A DNA stretch of 7,437 bases, taken from assembly GCA_046315175.1 (NCBI GenBank), contig JBKDBK010000058.1, positions 1 to 7,437 on the forward strand, given 5' to 3'. Position 1 is the first letter of the stretch; the number at the start of each line of letters is the position of its first letter. This document shows positions 1 to 4,047 of the stretch, piece by piece. The notes beneath the pieces were generated by a model. It saw nothing but the letters and a program-made list of their open reading frames with translations. It made no database searches and had not been told where the DNA came from. This DNA comes from UBA8828 sp046315175 (GTDB lineage Bacteria > Verrucomicrobiota > Verrucomicrobiia > Opitutales > UBA953). Position numbers and translations under genes: made by a program.

Positions 1-60
1 AAAGACCAACACAATAAACAACATAGCAGCCAATACATCTAAAAACCGGCTAGGCGTCAT
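1..60 (-). CDS. 5' end of a membrane-protein gene, cut by the left edge
   Basis: Twenty codons are visible, from an ATG at 60-58 read leftward to the window edge with no stop. The peptide begins MTPSRFLDVLAAMLFIVLVF: a short polar start, then a hydrophobic run from about residue 8. That would suit a transmembrane helix or the core of a signal anchor. An AGGGG ribosome-binding site lies at 70-66, five bases before the ATG, which supports the start. That site can be paired in a hairpin (66-97). The gene points the same way as the terminase small subunit at 550-1167 but lies 489 bp beyond it. Small membrane proteins are common in phage lysis and accessory modules, but the family cannot be named from 20 residues. 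Reality of the gene is likely but not certain, because little is visible. Confidence 0.5.
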   Translation of the reverse strand, partial: MTPSRFLDVLAAMLFIVLVF

Positions 61-65
61 AACAA

Positions 66-97
66 CCCCTGATAGCAAATACCCGCTATCAAAGGGG
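66..97 (-). promoter_or_regulatory. Hairpin that could mask the ribosome-binding site of the leftward membrane gene
   Basis: Read on the minus strand, CCCC (97-94), a TT bulge, TGATAGC (91-85), an 8-nt loop, GCTATCA (76-70) and GGGG (69-66) form a 7-bp stem extended by four G-C pairs. The GGGG arm is the core of the only Shine-Dalgarno-like sequence before the ATG at 60. The complementarity is seen directly; translational control is inferred. It could also be a DNA operator. Confidence 0.45.
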
Positions 98-371
98 GCC
101 ATAAATTGTAAGGGGGTGGTTCCTATATATAGAAATATGAAACAAAGTAATAAAATTACAAAGGGGGTGGGGGTCCACGCAACAAATTATAATCTCGTCG
201 CTGGACGAAAGTAAGAAAATTGCGCGAACCATAAAAACTATAACATATATGCCATAGTTTGCGTGGAATAAATTGTGAAAGTGCCAAGGAAATGTATTGG
301 GGTAAGTGGTTGGAAAGATTGGAAAGTGAAAATTTTGGAAAAGATTGGTGTGGAATACTATGTAAACCTAC

Positions 372-439
372 ACGCATGCGTTTGTCTAATCACCCCCTCC
401 CCCGCCCGGTGGGGTCCGGGACTGCCAGATCAGAACCCC
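372..439. other. Palindrome and GC-rich block, possible cos-like site
   Basis: ACGCATGCGT (372-381) is a perfect 10-bp palindrome. It is followed by a C-rich then G-rich block (391-420). GGGGTCC (411-417) can pair with GAACCCC (433-439) with one C-A mismatch. Strand-symmetric, GC-rich sequences near terminase genes are typical of cohesive-end sites, but nothing here identifies a nicking position, so this is only a candidate. Confidence 0.25.
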
Positions 440-472
440 TACTAGCCCTGGCCTATTGGATTCTATCTAGCA

Positions 473-536
473 GAACAAACCGCGAACAGATTGCCTAGAA
501 CAAATTAGGAACATCTAGGGAGAACGTATAGGGAAC
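473..536. repeat. Six helically phased GAAC repeats with an inverted CTAG pair
   Basis: GAAC occurs at 473, 484, 498, 509, 522 and 533, all on the plus strand, with steps of 11, 14, 11, 13 and 11 bases (an outlying copy is at 433). Most copies continue as GAACA. Between them CCTAGA (494-499) and TCTAGG (514-519) form an inverted repeat. Same-strand repeats spaced near one helical turn are typical of sites bound by oligomeric proteins, such as terminase small subunits, replication initiators or repressors. The array ends 13 bp beyond the stop of the terminase small subunit gene. Which protein binds is inference. Confidence 0.45.
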
Positions 537-549
537 AAGCGCCGTGATG

Positions 550-1167
550 CTATGCTGAGGCCTTTGCCAGAGCTTCCAGCCTCTCCCTCAGAGCCTTGGT
601 GACAGTGTCGGCATCTTGTGGGAGGCTATTATCTTCCGCTTGCCGCTCGAAGGCTCCAACGCCGCCTAGCTTGCCAAGTAGCTCTAGGGCTCGGATGCGG
701 GAAGCCGGACTAGAATCGGGATCGAGGGACTCGATGTGAAGGCGGGCGATGACGTGTGCGCGGATTTTAGCGGAGTCAAGCCGTTCCCCAGCCTGTTTTA
801 GTGCTTTTAGCTCTTCTATGCGTTGCGCGATGTTTGGGTTAGACATAATTTTGGATGCTTCGCAGTTGATGCTTGTTGGAAGCATGTCCTCGGCATCATA
901 TGCGACCCGATAGGCGGCAGATTGTGACGGATAGAGACCGCTTGCCATGGCTTGGCAGAATGCTTCCTGCTTCACTGTTAGCTTAGGCCGCTCCATGTTT
1001 GGGTTTATAGCTTGAGGGGTTAGAGACACTACATTAGATGCGCCTAGAGTAGTGTCTGGCATATAGACGGGGAGCCGTTGCTTGGGCTTATTCCCCTTCC
1101 CTTTGTTTCCCCCTACTAGCTTAACCATGGCGCCAATCATCCCGCTTGCGCGGGTTCGTTCATTCAA
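550..1167 (-). CDS. Terminase small subunit (phage DNA-packaging recognition protein)
   Basis: The 205-residue product has the usual shape of phage terminase small subunits, which bind packaging-site DNA as an oligomer and hand it to the large ATPase/nuclease subunit. A basic tail with GNKGKGNKPKQR (20-31) precedes the core LTVKQEAFCQAMASG (63-77). SQSAAYRVAYDAED (81-94) follows, then a helix with SKIMSNPNIAQRIEEL (105-120), the typical helix-turn-helix arrangement of the family. Residues 156-170 (SRIRALELLGKLGGV) match the frequent C-terminal segment. The tail is acidic, then helical. The start is uncertain: TTG at 1167 gives 205 residues, ATG at 1140 gives 196 and ATG at 1128 gives 192, and none has a clear AGGAGG. 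A perfect CCCGC-GCAA-GCGGG hairpin (1154-1141 on the minus strand) sits directly before the ATG at 1140. No large subunit is adjacent: the next leftward gene starts 489 bp away and is a membrane protein. The gene faces away from the small-gene array. Confidence 0.75.
   Translation of the reverse strand: MNERTRASGMIGAMVKLVGGNKGKGNKPKQRLPVYMPDTTLGASNVVSLTPQAINPNMERPKLTVKQEAFCQAMASGLYPSQSAAYRVAYDAEDMLPTSINCEASKIMSNPNIAQRIEELKALKQAGERLDSAKIRAHVIARLHIESLDPDSSPASRIRALELLGKLGGVGAFERQAEDNSLPQDADTVTKALRERLEALAKASA
1141..1154 (-). promoter_or_regulatory. GNRA-loop hairpin at the start of the terminase small subunit gene
   Basis: On the minus strand CCCGC-GCAA-GCGGG is a perfect 5-bp stem with a GCAA tetraloop, ending one base before the possible ATG at 1140. 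If translation starts at 1140 it lies in the leader; if at TTG 1167 it is coding. An out-of-frame ATG at 1163 would make an eight-codon reading frame whose TGA overlaps the ATG at 1140. A role in start choice is speculative. Confidence 0.3.
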
Positions 1168-1237
1168 TCCCGCGTCCGCCTAACCTATTGCAAAACATAG
1201 CCTTTAAACAATAACGAAAAAAAGATAAAAAAACCGC

Positions 1238-1266
1238 TTGACAATGTGAAAAGCCTCATTTAATTC
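1238..1266 (+). promoter_or_regulatory. Sigma70-type promoter for the rightward array
   Basis: A perfect -35 TTGACA (1238-1243) is followed by a 17-bp spacer and TAATTC (1261-1266), a moderate -10. Upstream, 1210-1233 is A-rich, as in UP elements that contact the RNA polymerase alpha subunit. It lies in the divergent gap between the leftward terminase gene and the first rightward gene, whose ATG is at 1303. A transcript would begin near 1273. No equally good leftward promoter was seen in the same gap. Confidence 0.65.
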
Positions 1267-1302
1267 ATATCGCAGGCAATCAAGCCGAAGGAGACAGAGA
1301 CC

Positions 1303-1548
1303 ATGCAAGACTTTTCACATCGTTGTGTAGGATCATGGCGCGCGGGGGAAAATGGCTTTTATCTCACCCCCTCCGCCAACCAGGCCCGTATTGAGTATGA
1401 CTCGAAGGCATGGCTTTACAATGTGGAGCGCGCAGAGGCAAAAGCCTTTAAGGCTTGGGTAAAAACCGCCTTTGAAAAGAACGGAATCCCGGCGCGTATC
1501 TCGGGGCGCTTTCCTTCTTATGACGTGTCAGCCACGCATTGTGGGTAG
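1303..1548 (+). CDS. Small protein of unknown function, first gene of the rightward array
   Basis: The 81-residue product is not recognised. AAGGAG at 1288-1293 lies nine bases before the ATG, a strong start. The protein has a beta-like N-terminal part (about 8-32, with GFYLTPSANQARIEYDSK), a helix at about 41-60 (VERAEAKAFKAWVKTAFEKN), and a short beta-like end (IPARISGRFPSYDV). There is no signal peptide, membrane segment or clear metal site; Cys8, His79 and Cys80 are too scattered. As the first gene behind the promoter at 1238 it should be expressed earliest and most strongly. Codon use matches its neighbours. A small DNA- or host-protein-binding role is possible but unsupported. Confidence 0.75.
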   Translation: MQDFSHRCVGSWRAGENGFYLTPSANQARIEYDSKAWLYNVERAEAKAFKAWVKTAFEKNGIPARISGRFPSYDVSATHCG

Positions 1549-1554
1549 CATAAT

Positions 1555-1576
1555 CCGCTTCCGCGTTACGTCCGAC
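1555..1576 (+). repeat. Intercistronic repeat element, copy 1
   Basis: This element starts seven bases after the stop of the first gene. It matches 1826-1848, which lies directly after the stop of the second gene: both read CCGCTT-(C/T)-CGCG, then one or a few bases, ACGTCCG and a final (A/G)C. The part from 1563 to the next start also resembles 5379-5418 (GCGT, CGTCCGACCA, CCAAA, GGAGC, ATGA in the same order). Confidence 0.5.
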
Positions 1577-1596
1577 CACCCAAAGGAGCATTGACC

Positions 1597-1824
1597 ATGA
1601 AAAACATCACCACACACAAAGGCACGCTTGAGATAATCCAGCGCCTTCCCAAAAGCCCCAACGGAAACCCGCGCTTCCTAGTCCGGGTTGACGGCCGGAC
1701 ATGCAGAACCCCCATCGATTCCCAGATTGCCTACCACCTACCGAATTGGGATGGAAAGGAAGTATTCGCCCACGTTGGCACTTTCCGGGGGGTTGCAATG
1801 CTTTCATGGGCCGAAAAAGCCTAG
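1597..1824 (+). CDS. Small beta-rich protein of unknown function (GNPRFLV type)
   Basis: The ATG at 1597 gives 75 residues and sits eight bases behind AAAGGAG (1582-1588). A TTG at 1591 in the same frame is too close to that site and is rejected. The sequence is mostly short beta strands: GTLEIIQRLP (9-18), GNPRFLVRVDG (23-33), then a middle segment with DSQIAYHL and NWDGKEVFAHVGTFRGVAML (50-69). From memory this resembles short proteins of phages and plasmids carrying a G-T-L...N-G-N-P-R...D-G pattern, whose function I do not know. There is no signal peptide, membrane segment or catalytic motif. Repeat elements lie both before and after the gene. It is expected to share the promoter at 1238. 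Confidence 0.75.
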   Translation: MKNITTHKGTLEIIQRLPKSPNGNPRFLVRVDGRTCRTPIDSQIAYHLPNWDGKEVFAHVGTFRGVAMLSWAEKA

Positions 1825-1930
1825 CCCGCTTTCGCGGTAACGTCCGGCTAACTTGCGCGGGGATACGTCCCCGCCTTCCGGCTGGTTCATCCTGGACCAG
1901 CCCGAAAGCGAAAGCGCGAAAGGAAAGACC
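1825..1930 (+). promoter_or_regulatory. Structured mRNA leader before the gene at 1931
   Basis: The 106 nt between two genes carry three consecutive hairpins. I is CCGC-TTTC-GCGG (1826-1837). II is GCGGGGA-TACG-TCCCCGC (1857-1874), a perfect 7-bp stem with a UACG loop. III is GGCTGGT (1880-1886) with ACCAGCC (1896-1902). Then CGAAAGCG occurs twice (1903-1910 and 1909-1916). Each copy is exactly complementary to CGCTTTCG (1827-1834) in hairpin I, so an alternative long-range fold is possible just before the ribosome-binding site AAGGA (1920-1924). There is no T-tract, so it is not a plain terminator. It may be a regulatory leader, a protein-binding RNA or a processing site. No known riboswitch class was recognised. 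Confidence 0.5.
1826..1848 (+). repeat. Intercistronic repeat element, copy 2, with hairpin
   Basis: This copy begins two bases after the stop at 1822-1824 and matches 1555-1576. Here the first part is a perfect small hairpin, CCGC (1826-1829), loop TTTC, GCGG (1834-1837), followed by TAACGTCCGGC. A related TAACGTCCGG lies at 5631-5640, next to GCCGCTTTCGC. Confidence 0.5.
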
Positions 1931-2065
1931 ATGCACCCCGCACCGATCAAGCCGGAACCCAAAAAAACAATCTGGCAAGCCCTAGCCGATAAGCTGGGAC
2001 GCGAACCCACACACGCCGAAGCCTGCGCTGAGGTGAAGCGCATCTTGACCGAATCGAAAGGCTAG
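1931..2065 (+). CDS. Very small helical protein of unknown function (44 residues)
   Basis: The ATG at 1931 follows AAAGGAAAG by a few bases and gives 44 residues. A frame extension back to a TTG at 1853 would run through the strong hairpins of the leader and has no ribosome-binding site, so it is rejected. The protein has a proline/lysine-rich start (MHPAPIKPEPKK) and then one or two helices (TIWQALADKLG and THAEACAEVKRILTES). No known family was recognised. A two-helix fold of this size could be a small binding or inhibitor protein, but this is a guess. The unusually structured leader in front of it suggests its translation is controlled. The next gene starts five bases after its stop. Confidence 0.65.
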   Translation: MHPAPIKPEPKKTIWQALADKLGREPTHAEACAEVKRILTESKG

Positions 2066-2069
2066 ACCC

Positions 2070-2324
2070 ATGCCACGAAAGAAAACCGCCCCGGAGATTA
2101 TAGCCGAAGCCCTTGGCCAAGACTGGGAAGACATAAAGTGCCAACGCTACCAGTCCACACGATACAGCGCCCCGGCAGTTTATTCCTGGGATGATGAGCC
2201 CTGGTCCTACCTATGCTGCCCCTCTGGCAGTCAGAAGCCCCCGCCAGACTTCCCCTGGCAGCGCATCACCACAGGACCCCGCCCGGTTTTTGCCGTAGCC
2301 TATAAAGACCTAAAGGAAGCCTAA
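2070..2324 (+). CDS. Small protein of unknown function with a basic N-terminus
   Basis: The 84-residue product starts at an ATG eight bases behind AAAGG (2057-2061), which lies inside the end of the preceding gene, so the two are probably translationally linked. A helical N-terminal part (MPRKKTAPEIIAEALGQDWEDIKC, residues 1-24, a line of basic residues first) leads into an aromatic and proline-rich part: VYSWDDEPWSYLCCPSG (37-53), PPPDFPWQRI (57-66) and a beta-like end. Cys49 and Cys50 are adjacent, which does not make a zinc site. No family is recognised. The stop is followed after three bases by the next ATG. Confidence 0.7.
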   Translation: MPRKKTAPEIIAEALGQDWEDIKCQRYQSTRYSAPAVYSWDDEPWSYLCCPSGSQKPPPDFPWQRITTGPRPVFAVAYKDLKEA

Positions 2325-2327
2325 GCC

Positions 2328-2504
2328 ATGCCACAGCCCCGCCCCGCCCCACGCCCGGCCAATATGCCCGGCATGCCGCCCGTCTTGGTAAGGCTTGACG
2401 ATCCCGCCGAAGCCTTGGCGCGGTCAGTAGCCAGAACCCGCCCGGCAGAATATCCCAGAGAAGAACCCGTAACCCTCGCCGATATTCTCAGGGGCTTGGA
2501 ATAA
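2328..2504 (+). CDS. Small protein with a proline/arginine-rich start (58 residues)
   Basis: This gene is only 58 codons long. AAGGAAG at 2313-2319, inside the previous gene, lies eight bases before the ATG. The N-terminal 17 residues alternate proline with arginine or alanine (MPQPRPAPRPANMPGMPP) and are probably disordered. The remainder (VLVRLDDPAEALARSVARTRP, then EEPVTLADILRGLE) looks like a strand and helices, similar in style to the tail regions of small antitoxin or adaptor proteins, though no family match is claimed. The minus-strand open frame over the same bases (2321-2737) has no ribosome-binding site. The gene ends just before the hairpin cluster at 2506, so it may be the last gene of the first transcription unit. 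Confidence 0.6.
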   Translation: MPQPRPAPRPANMPGMPPVLVRLDDPAEALARSVARTRPAEYPREEPVTLADILRGLE

Positions 2505-2505
2505 T

Positions 2506-2519
2506 CCGCACAGGTGCGG
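2506..2519 (+). repeat. Inverted-repeat motif CGCAC-NN-GTGCG, copy 1 (non-coding)
   Basis: CCGCAC-AG-GTGCGG is a perfect 6-bp inverted repeat starting one base after the stop codon at 2502-2504. It is one of five related copies in the window (also 2718, 4527, 5369 and 5617) and the only one outside a coding frame. It differs from the others only in the two loop bases. Confidence 0.5.
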
Positions 2520-2583
2520 CCCGAACGAAATCGGGGGCCGCGTTGACCAGACGCGACCCCCTCGACGCACAAAAGGAGACTAC
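2520..2583 (+). promoter_or_regulatory. Hairpin cluster, possible attenuator leader
   Basis: After the first inverted repeat, CCCGA (2520-2524) can pair with TCGGG (2531-2535). Those same G bases belong to a larger hairpin at 2533-2561: GGGGG, C, CGCGT, a 7-nt loop, ACGCG, A, CCCCC. It has ten base pairs and one C-A mismatch, and TCG/CGA can extend it past a bulged T. The two folds are mutually exclusive. No T-tract follows, so an ordinary intrinsic terminator is unlikely. AAAAGGAG (2571-2578) and a seven-codon reading frame come next. Mutually exclusive stems next to a leader peptide resemble attenuation, but no control codons stand out. Confidence 0.4.
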
Positions 2584-2607
2584 ATGTCAGCAACCATCGG
2601 AGTCTGA
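2584..2607 (+). CDS. Possible seven-residue leader peptide MSATIGV
   Basis: The strongest ribosome-binding site in this gap, AAAAGGAG at 2571-2578, is spaced correctly for the ATG at 2584. That frame stops after seven codons (MSATIGV). The next gene starts 11 bases further on in another frame, with only a weak AAGG of its own. Ribosomes loaded here could therefore re-initiate at 2619. It may instead be the remnant of a frameshifted gene start. No repeated amino acid codon that would mark classical attenuation is present. Confidence 0.35.
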   Translation: MSATIGV

Positions 2608-2618
2608 CAAGGCGAATA

Positions 2619-2747
2619 ATGCCCCAAAACTTCCCAAAATGCAAGCCCGAAAAAACTTGCAAAAGATGCGAAAAACATCTTGACTGGCCCAAAGGGCTAT
2701 TATATGAAACAAACACCCCGCACAAGTGCGGAAACAAAGGAGACTAG
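2619..2747 (+). CDS. Small candidate zinc-ribbon protein (42 residues)
   Basis: The 42-residue frame begins MPQNFPKCKPEKTCKRC and ends TPHKCGNKGD. C14-x-x-C17 followed by H35-x-C37 is the spacing of a minimal zinc ribbon or knuckle, with Cys8 and His20 as further possible ligands. Short phage proteins built as C-x-x-C, a tryptophan-containing turn (here LDWPKG) and a C-terminal P-H...C are common and usually of unknown role, often assumed to bind nucleic acid or stabilise a partner. The start has only a weak AAGG (2609-2612) and may depend on re-initiation after the MSATIGV frame. The codons for PHKCG contain a copy of the CGCACAAGTGCG repeat. The last codons also supply the AAAGGAG of the next gene, whose ATG is at 2753. 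Confidence 0.6.
   Translation: MPQNFPKCKPEKTCKRCEKHLDWPKGLLYETNTPHKCGNKGD
2718..2731 (+). repeat. Inverted-repeat motif CGCAC-AA-GTGCG, copy 2
   Basis: CCGCAC-AA-GTGCGG, a perfect 6-bp inverted repeat with an AA loop, lies inside the zinc-ribbon gene, where it codes for PHKCG. It is 212 bases after copy 1. The GTG of its right arm is in frame with the next gene, but it lacks a ribosome-binding site, so the ATG at 2753 is preferred. Confidence 0.5.
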
Positions 2748-2752
2748 ACCCA

Positions 2753-3301
2753 ATGGCTCAACAAGAAATTGAATCCTTCATGGATTCCCACGGCGTTACC
2801 GTTGAAGCGGTTTTCGTGCCGTTCTCACAATCGCGCAACAAAGGCGCTTGGCAGTCGCTTAACTGGCGCGTGACCTTGAAGATTAAGGGCCGCGAGGTTA
2901 TGACCACAGACTACAGCGCAGGCATCGGCCATGCTCCATCCTATAAAGCCACCAAGGCGCCCGCGCAATATTCCGGCAATCCGAGAATGTGGAAAGAAGC
3001 GGCGGCAGCTTTTGAAATTGAAACCGGTTTCGCGGCAATCCCAGAATGGGGCGGGATTCGCGCCGACAAGAAGCTCCCGCTAATGCCGAAAGCCTGCGAC
3101 GTTCTCTATTCTCTGGCGAATGAAGCCGGGGTTTTGAATTACTCAGGCTTTGAGGATTGGGCCGCAGAAATGGGCTATGACGCCGACAGCCGCAAGGCTG
3201 AAAAGATTTATAGGGAGTGCATCGAAACCGCCCTGAAATTGCGCGCGGCGCTTGGCGATAATGGCCTGAGCGCCCTTCATACCGCCTGTGAAGATTATTG
3301 A
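2753..3301 (+). CDS. Conserved phage protein of unknown function (182 residues)
   Basis: The ATG at 2753 lies behind AAAGGAG (2736-2742); an in-frame GTG at 2726 has no ribosome-binding site. The N-terminal half looks like a beta-rich domain: VEAVFVPFSQ (17-26), LNWRVTLKIKGREVMTTDYSAGIGHAP (36-62). The second half is helical and contains GFEDWAAEMGYDADSRKAEKIYREC (132-156). From memory, a W-A-x-E-x-G-Y-D-x-D-S-R-K-A-E-x-x-Y pattern near the C-terminus marks a family of short phage and prophage proteins found in early or accessory regions of many tailed phages, with no known activity. The length and the beta-then-helical layout agree. No catalytic motif, signal or membrane segment is visible. 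It is the best conserved-looking gene of the left half. Confidence 0.8.
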   Translation: MAQQEIESFMDSHGVTVEAVFVPFSQSRNKGAWQSLNWRVTLKIKGREVMTTDYSAGIGHAPSYKATKAPAQYSGNPRMWKEAAAAFEIETGFAAIPEWGGIRADKKLPLMPKACDVLYSLANEAGVLNYSGFEDWAAEMGYDADSRKAEKIYRECIETALKLRAALGDNGLSALHTACEDY

Positions 3302-3316
3302 AAGGAACCCCAGACC

Positions 3317-3472
3317 ATGCCCCGCTTGTCTCGTTGCTGGCACCTTTGGTGCGATGGGAGGGAATTCGGCATTGATTTCCCATCTCTGGAATCCGCCCGG
3401 GCCATAAAACTTGAATTTCAGCGGCAATTCCCAAAGGCGCGCTACTATATCCGCCGCGCATCTAACAGATAG
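3317..3472 (+). CDS. Small basic protein of unknown function (51 residues)
   Basis: A frame of 51 codons fills the gap between two well-supported genes. AAAGGA at 3301-3306, overlapping the previous stop, lies ten bases before the ATG. The product is basic and aromatic: RCWHLWCDGREFGIDFPSL (6-24), then a helix (ESARAIKLEFQRQFPKA, 25-41) and RYYIRRASNR at the end. The W-x-x-x-x-D-G...F-x-S-x-x-x-A pattern resembles short phage proteins with a strand, a turn and a helix. It is reminiscent of the peptide from the gene at 5114, although the similarity is weak. No function can be assigned. Its TAG overlaps the AGGAGG of the following gene, so the two are coupled. Confidence 0.6.
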   Translation: MPRLSRCWHLWCDGREFGIDFPSLESARAIKLEFQRQFPKARYYIRRASNR

Positions 3473-3484
3473 GAGGCTTGAACC

Positions 3485-3775
3485 ATGGCAAAACATACCC
3501 CCGGCACCTGGAATGCGGCGGGACGGTGCAGTATGAGCGGCTTGCTTCAGGTTACAACCGTCTACGGCGACCGCTGCTACGTCTTTGCCGCCGACTATGA
3601 GAAGGGGCGGCCCGCTATCCGTCTGGTCACACGCCAAGGCGTTTATTTTGCGGATCGAAAGAACCACAAGCCCGGCGATTGCACAATGCTGGCGCGCGCC
3701 AACGTGGCGAGCGTCAAGCCCATCGCCGTTAAGGCGGCAAGAGGCGGCGCAGCCATCGCCAAGGCTACAGACTAA
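3485..3775 (+). CDS. Small phage protein beginning with an HTPGTW motif
   Basis: AGGAGG (3471-3476), eight bases before the ATG, gives a strong start for 96 residues. The opening MAKHTPGTW recalls the very common phage hypothetical proteins that start H-T-P-G-P-W and end in an alanine-rich helix, of unknown function. Here the second half differs. The middle is beta-like (GLLQVTTVYGDRCYVFAADYE, 20-40; AIRLVTRQGVYFADRK, 44-59). The C-terminal part has GDCTMLARANVASVKPI and a basic, alanine-rich tail. A distant relation is therefore only possible. The longer minus-strand frame across this gene (3143-3814) lacks any translation signal and is a shadow. The gene is followed immediately by a terminator-like hairpin. 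Confidence 0.75.
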   Translation: MAKHTPGTWNAAGRCSMSGLLQVTTVYGDRCYVFAADYEKGRPAIRLVTRQGVYFADRKNHKPGDCTMLARANVASVKPIAVKAARGGAAIAKATD

Positions 3776-3800
3776 GGGGCGAAAGCCCCGCTTTTCTAGC
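3776..3800 (+). terminator. Terminator-like hairpin, copy 1
   Basis: GGGGC (3776-3780), GNRA loop GAAA, GCCCC (3785-3789), then GCTTTTCT (3790-3797) directly after the stop of the previous gene. The five G-C pairs and the short T run suit a modest intrinsic terminator. All but one of its 25 bases recur at 4048-4072. Confidence 0.65.
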
Positions 3801-3814
3801 ATGGAAAAACACAA

Positions 3815-4042
3815 ATGAGACCACCAAAAGCCGCGACCCTAAAGGCAGCCGAAGCCACCCCCGAACAGGTGGGGCGAATGGATGCAGACGATTCACTAGC
3901 ACGGTTTGCTCGCGGCATAGCCGCTGGCGCCCGGCTTGAATTGAAAATGAAAACCCTGGAAGAGAAAGATAGGCGATTTCTAACCGCTAAGGCTGAACGC
4001 GCGGAATACTTAGAACGTCGCCTGCTTGGCATTCCTACTTAA
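3815..4042 (+). CDS. Small charged helical protein between two terminator copies
   Basis: The 75-residue product is almost entirely helical and highly charged: TLKAAEATPEQVGRMDADDSLARFARGIAAGARLELKMKTLEEKDRRFLTAK, split here as residues 8-26 and 27-59, ending in AERAEYLERRLLGIPT. No membrane segment or known motif is present. It may oligomerise through the amphipathic helices. Translation signals are weak: only GGA at 3803-3805 precedes the ATG. A five-codon frame (ATG at 3801, MEKHK) ends in a TGA that overlaps the ATG. The gene is bracketed by two 25-base terminator-like repeats, as if inserted as a unit (a moron-like cassette), but no promoter is visible in front of it. Expression would need read-through. 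It is a real gene more likely than not. Confidence 0.55.
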   Translation: MRPPKAATLKAAEATPEQVGRMDADDSLARFARGIAAGARLELKMKTLEEKDRRFLTAKAERAEYLERRLLGIPT

Positions 4043-4047
4043 CCCTT

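Larger units (their letters stand above)
61..549. other. Gene-free region beside the terminase gene
   Basis: No convincing gene lies here. Short open frames at 259-498 (+, TTG start) and 156-377 (-) have no ribosome-binding site and odd composition. The stretch holds G-tracts at 94-98, 111-118 and 162-173, and the AT palindrome CTATATATAG at 123-132, whose TATATA could be a -10 box on either strand. An inverted repeat AAACTAT/ATAGTTT lies at 235-241 and 254-260. A purine-rich run at 291-357 contains TGGAAAGATTGG (311-322) and the near copy TGGAAAAGATTGG (336-348). Then come the palindrome ACGCATGCGT (372-381), a C-rich then G-rich block (391-420) and phased GAAC repeats (473-536). No convincing tRNA cloverleaf was found. 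The position beside the terminase small subunit makes a packaging or replication site possible but unproven. Confidence 0.5.

Noticed and set aside
259..498. Open frame of 79 codons in the left gene-free region
   Set aside because: TTG start, no ribosome-binding site, and it translates repeats and the C-rich block.
1853..1930. N-terminal extension of the gene at 1931 from a TTG
   Set aside because: It would translate the strong hairpins and has no ribosome-binding site, while the ATG at 1931 has one.
1607..2144. Open frames at 1607-1978, 1804-2043 and 1947-2144 (minus) and 1701-1985 (plus)
   Set aside because: They cross the stop codons and structured leader of the real genes in other frames and lack ribosome-binding sites.
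2680..2708. Possible promoter TTGACT with a downstream TATGAA at 17 bp spacing
   Set aside because: It lies inside the coding sequence of the 42-residue zinc-ribbon candidate (codons for HLDWP to YE), so the match may be due to coding. Not annotated as a promoter, though it could still act as one.
2321..3461. Minus-strand open frames at 2321-2737 and 2898-3461
   Set aside because: Antisense to well-supported rightward genes, with no translation signals.
3143..3814. Minus-strand open frame of 223 codons
   Set aside because: It runs antisense to three rightward genes that each have a good ribosome-binding site, has none itself, and its translation looks like no protein family.
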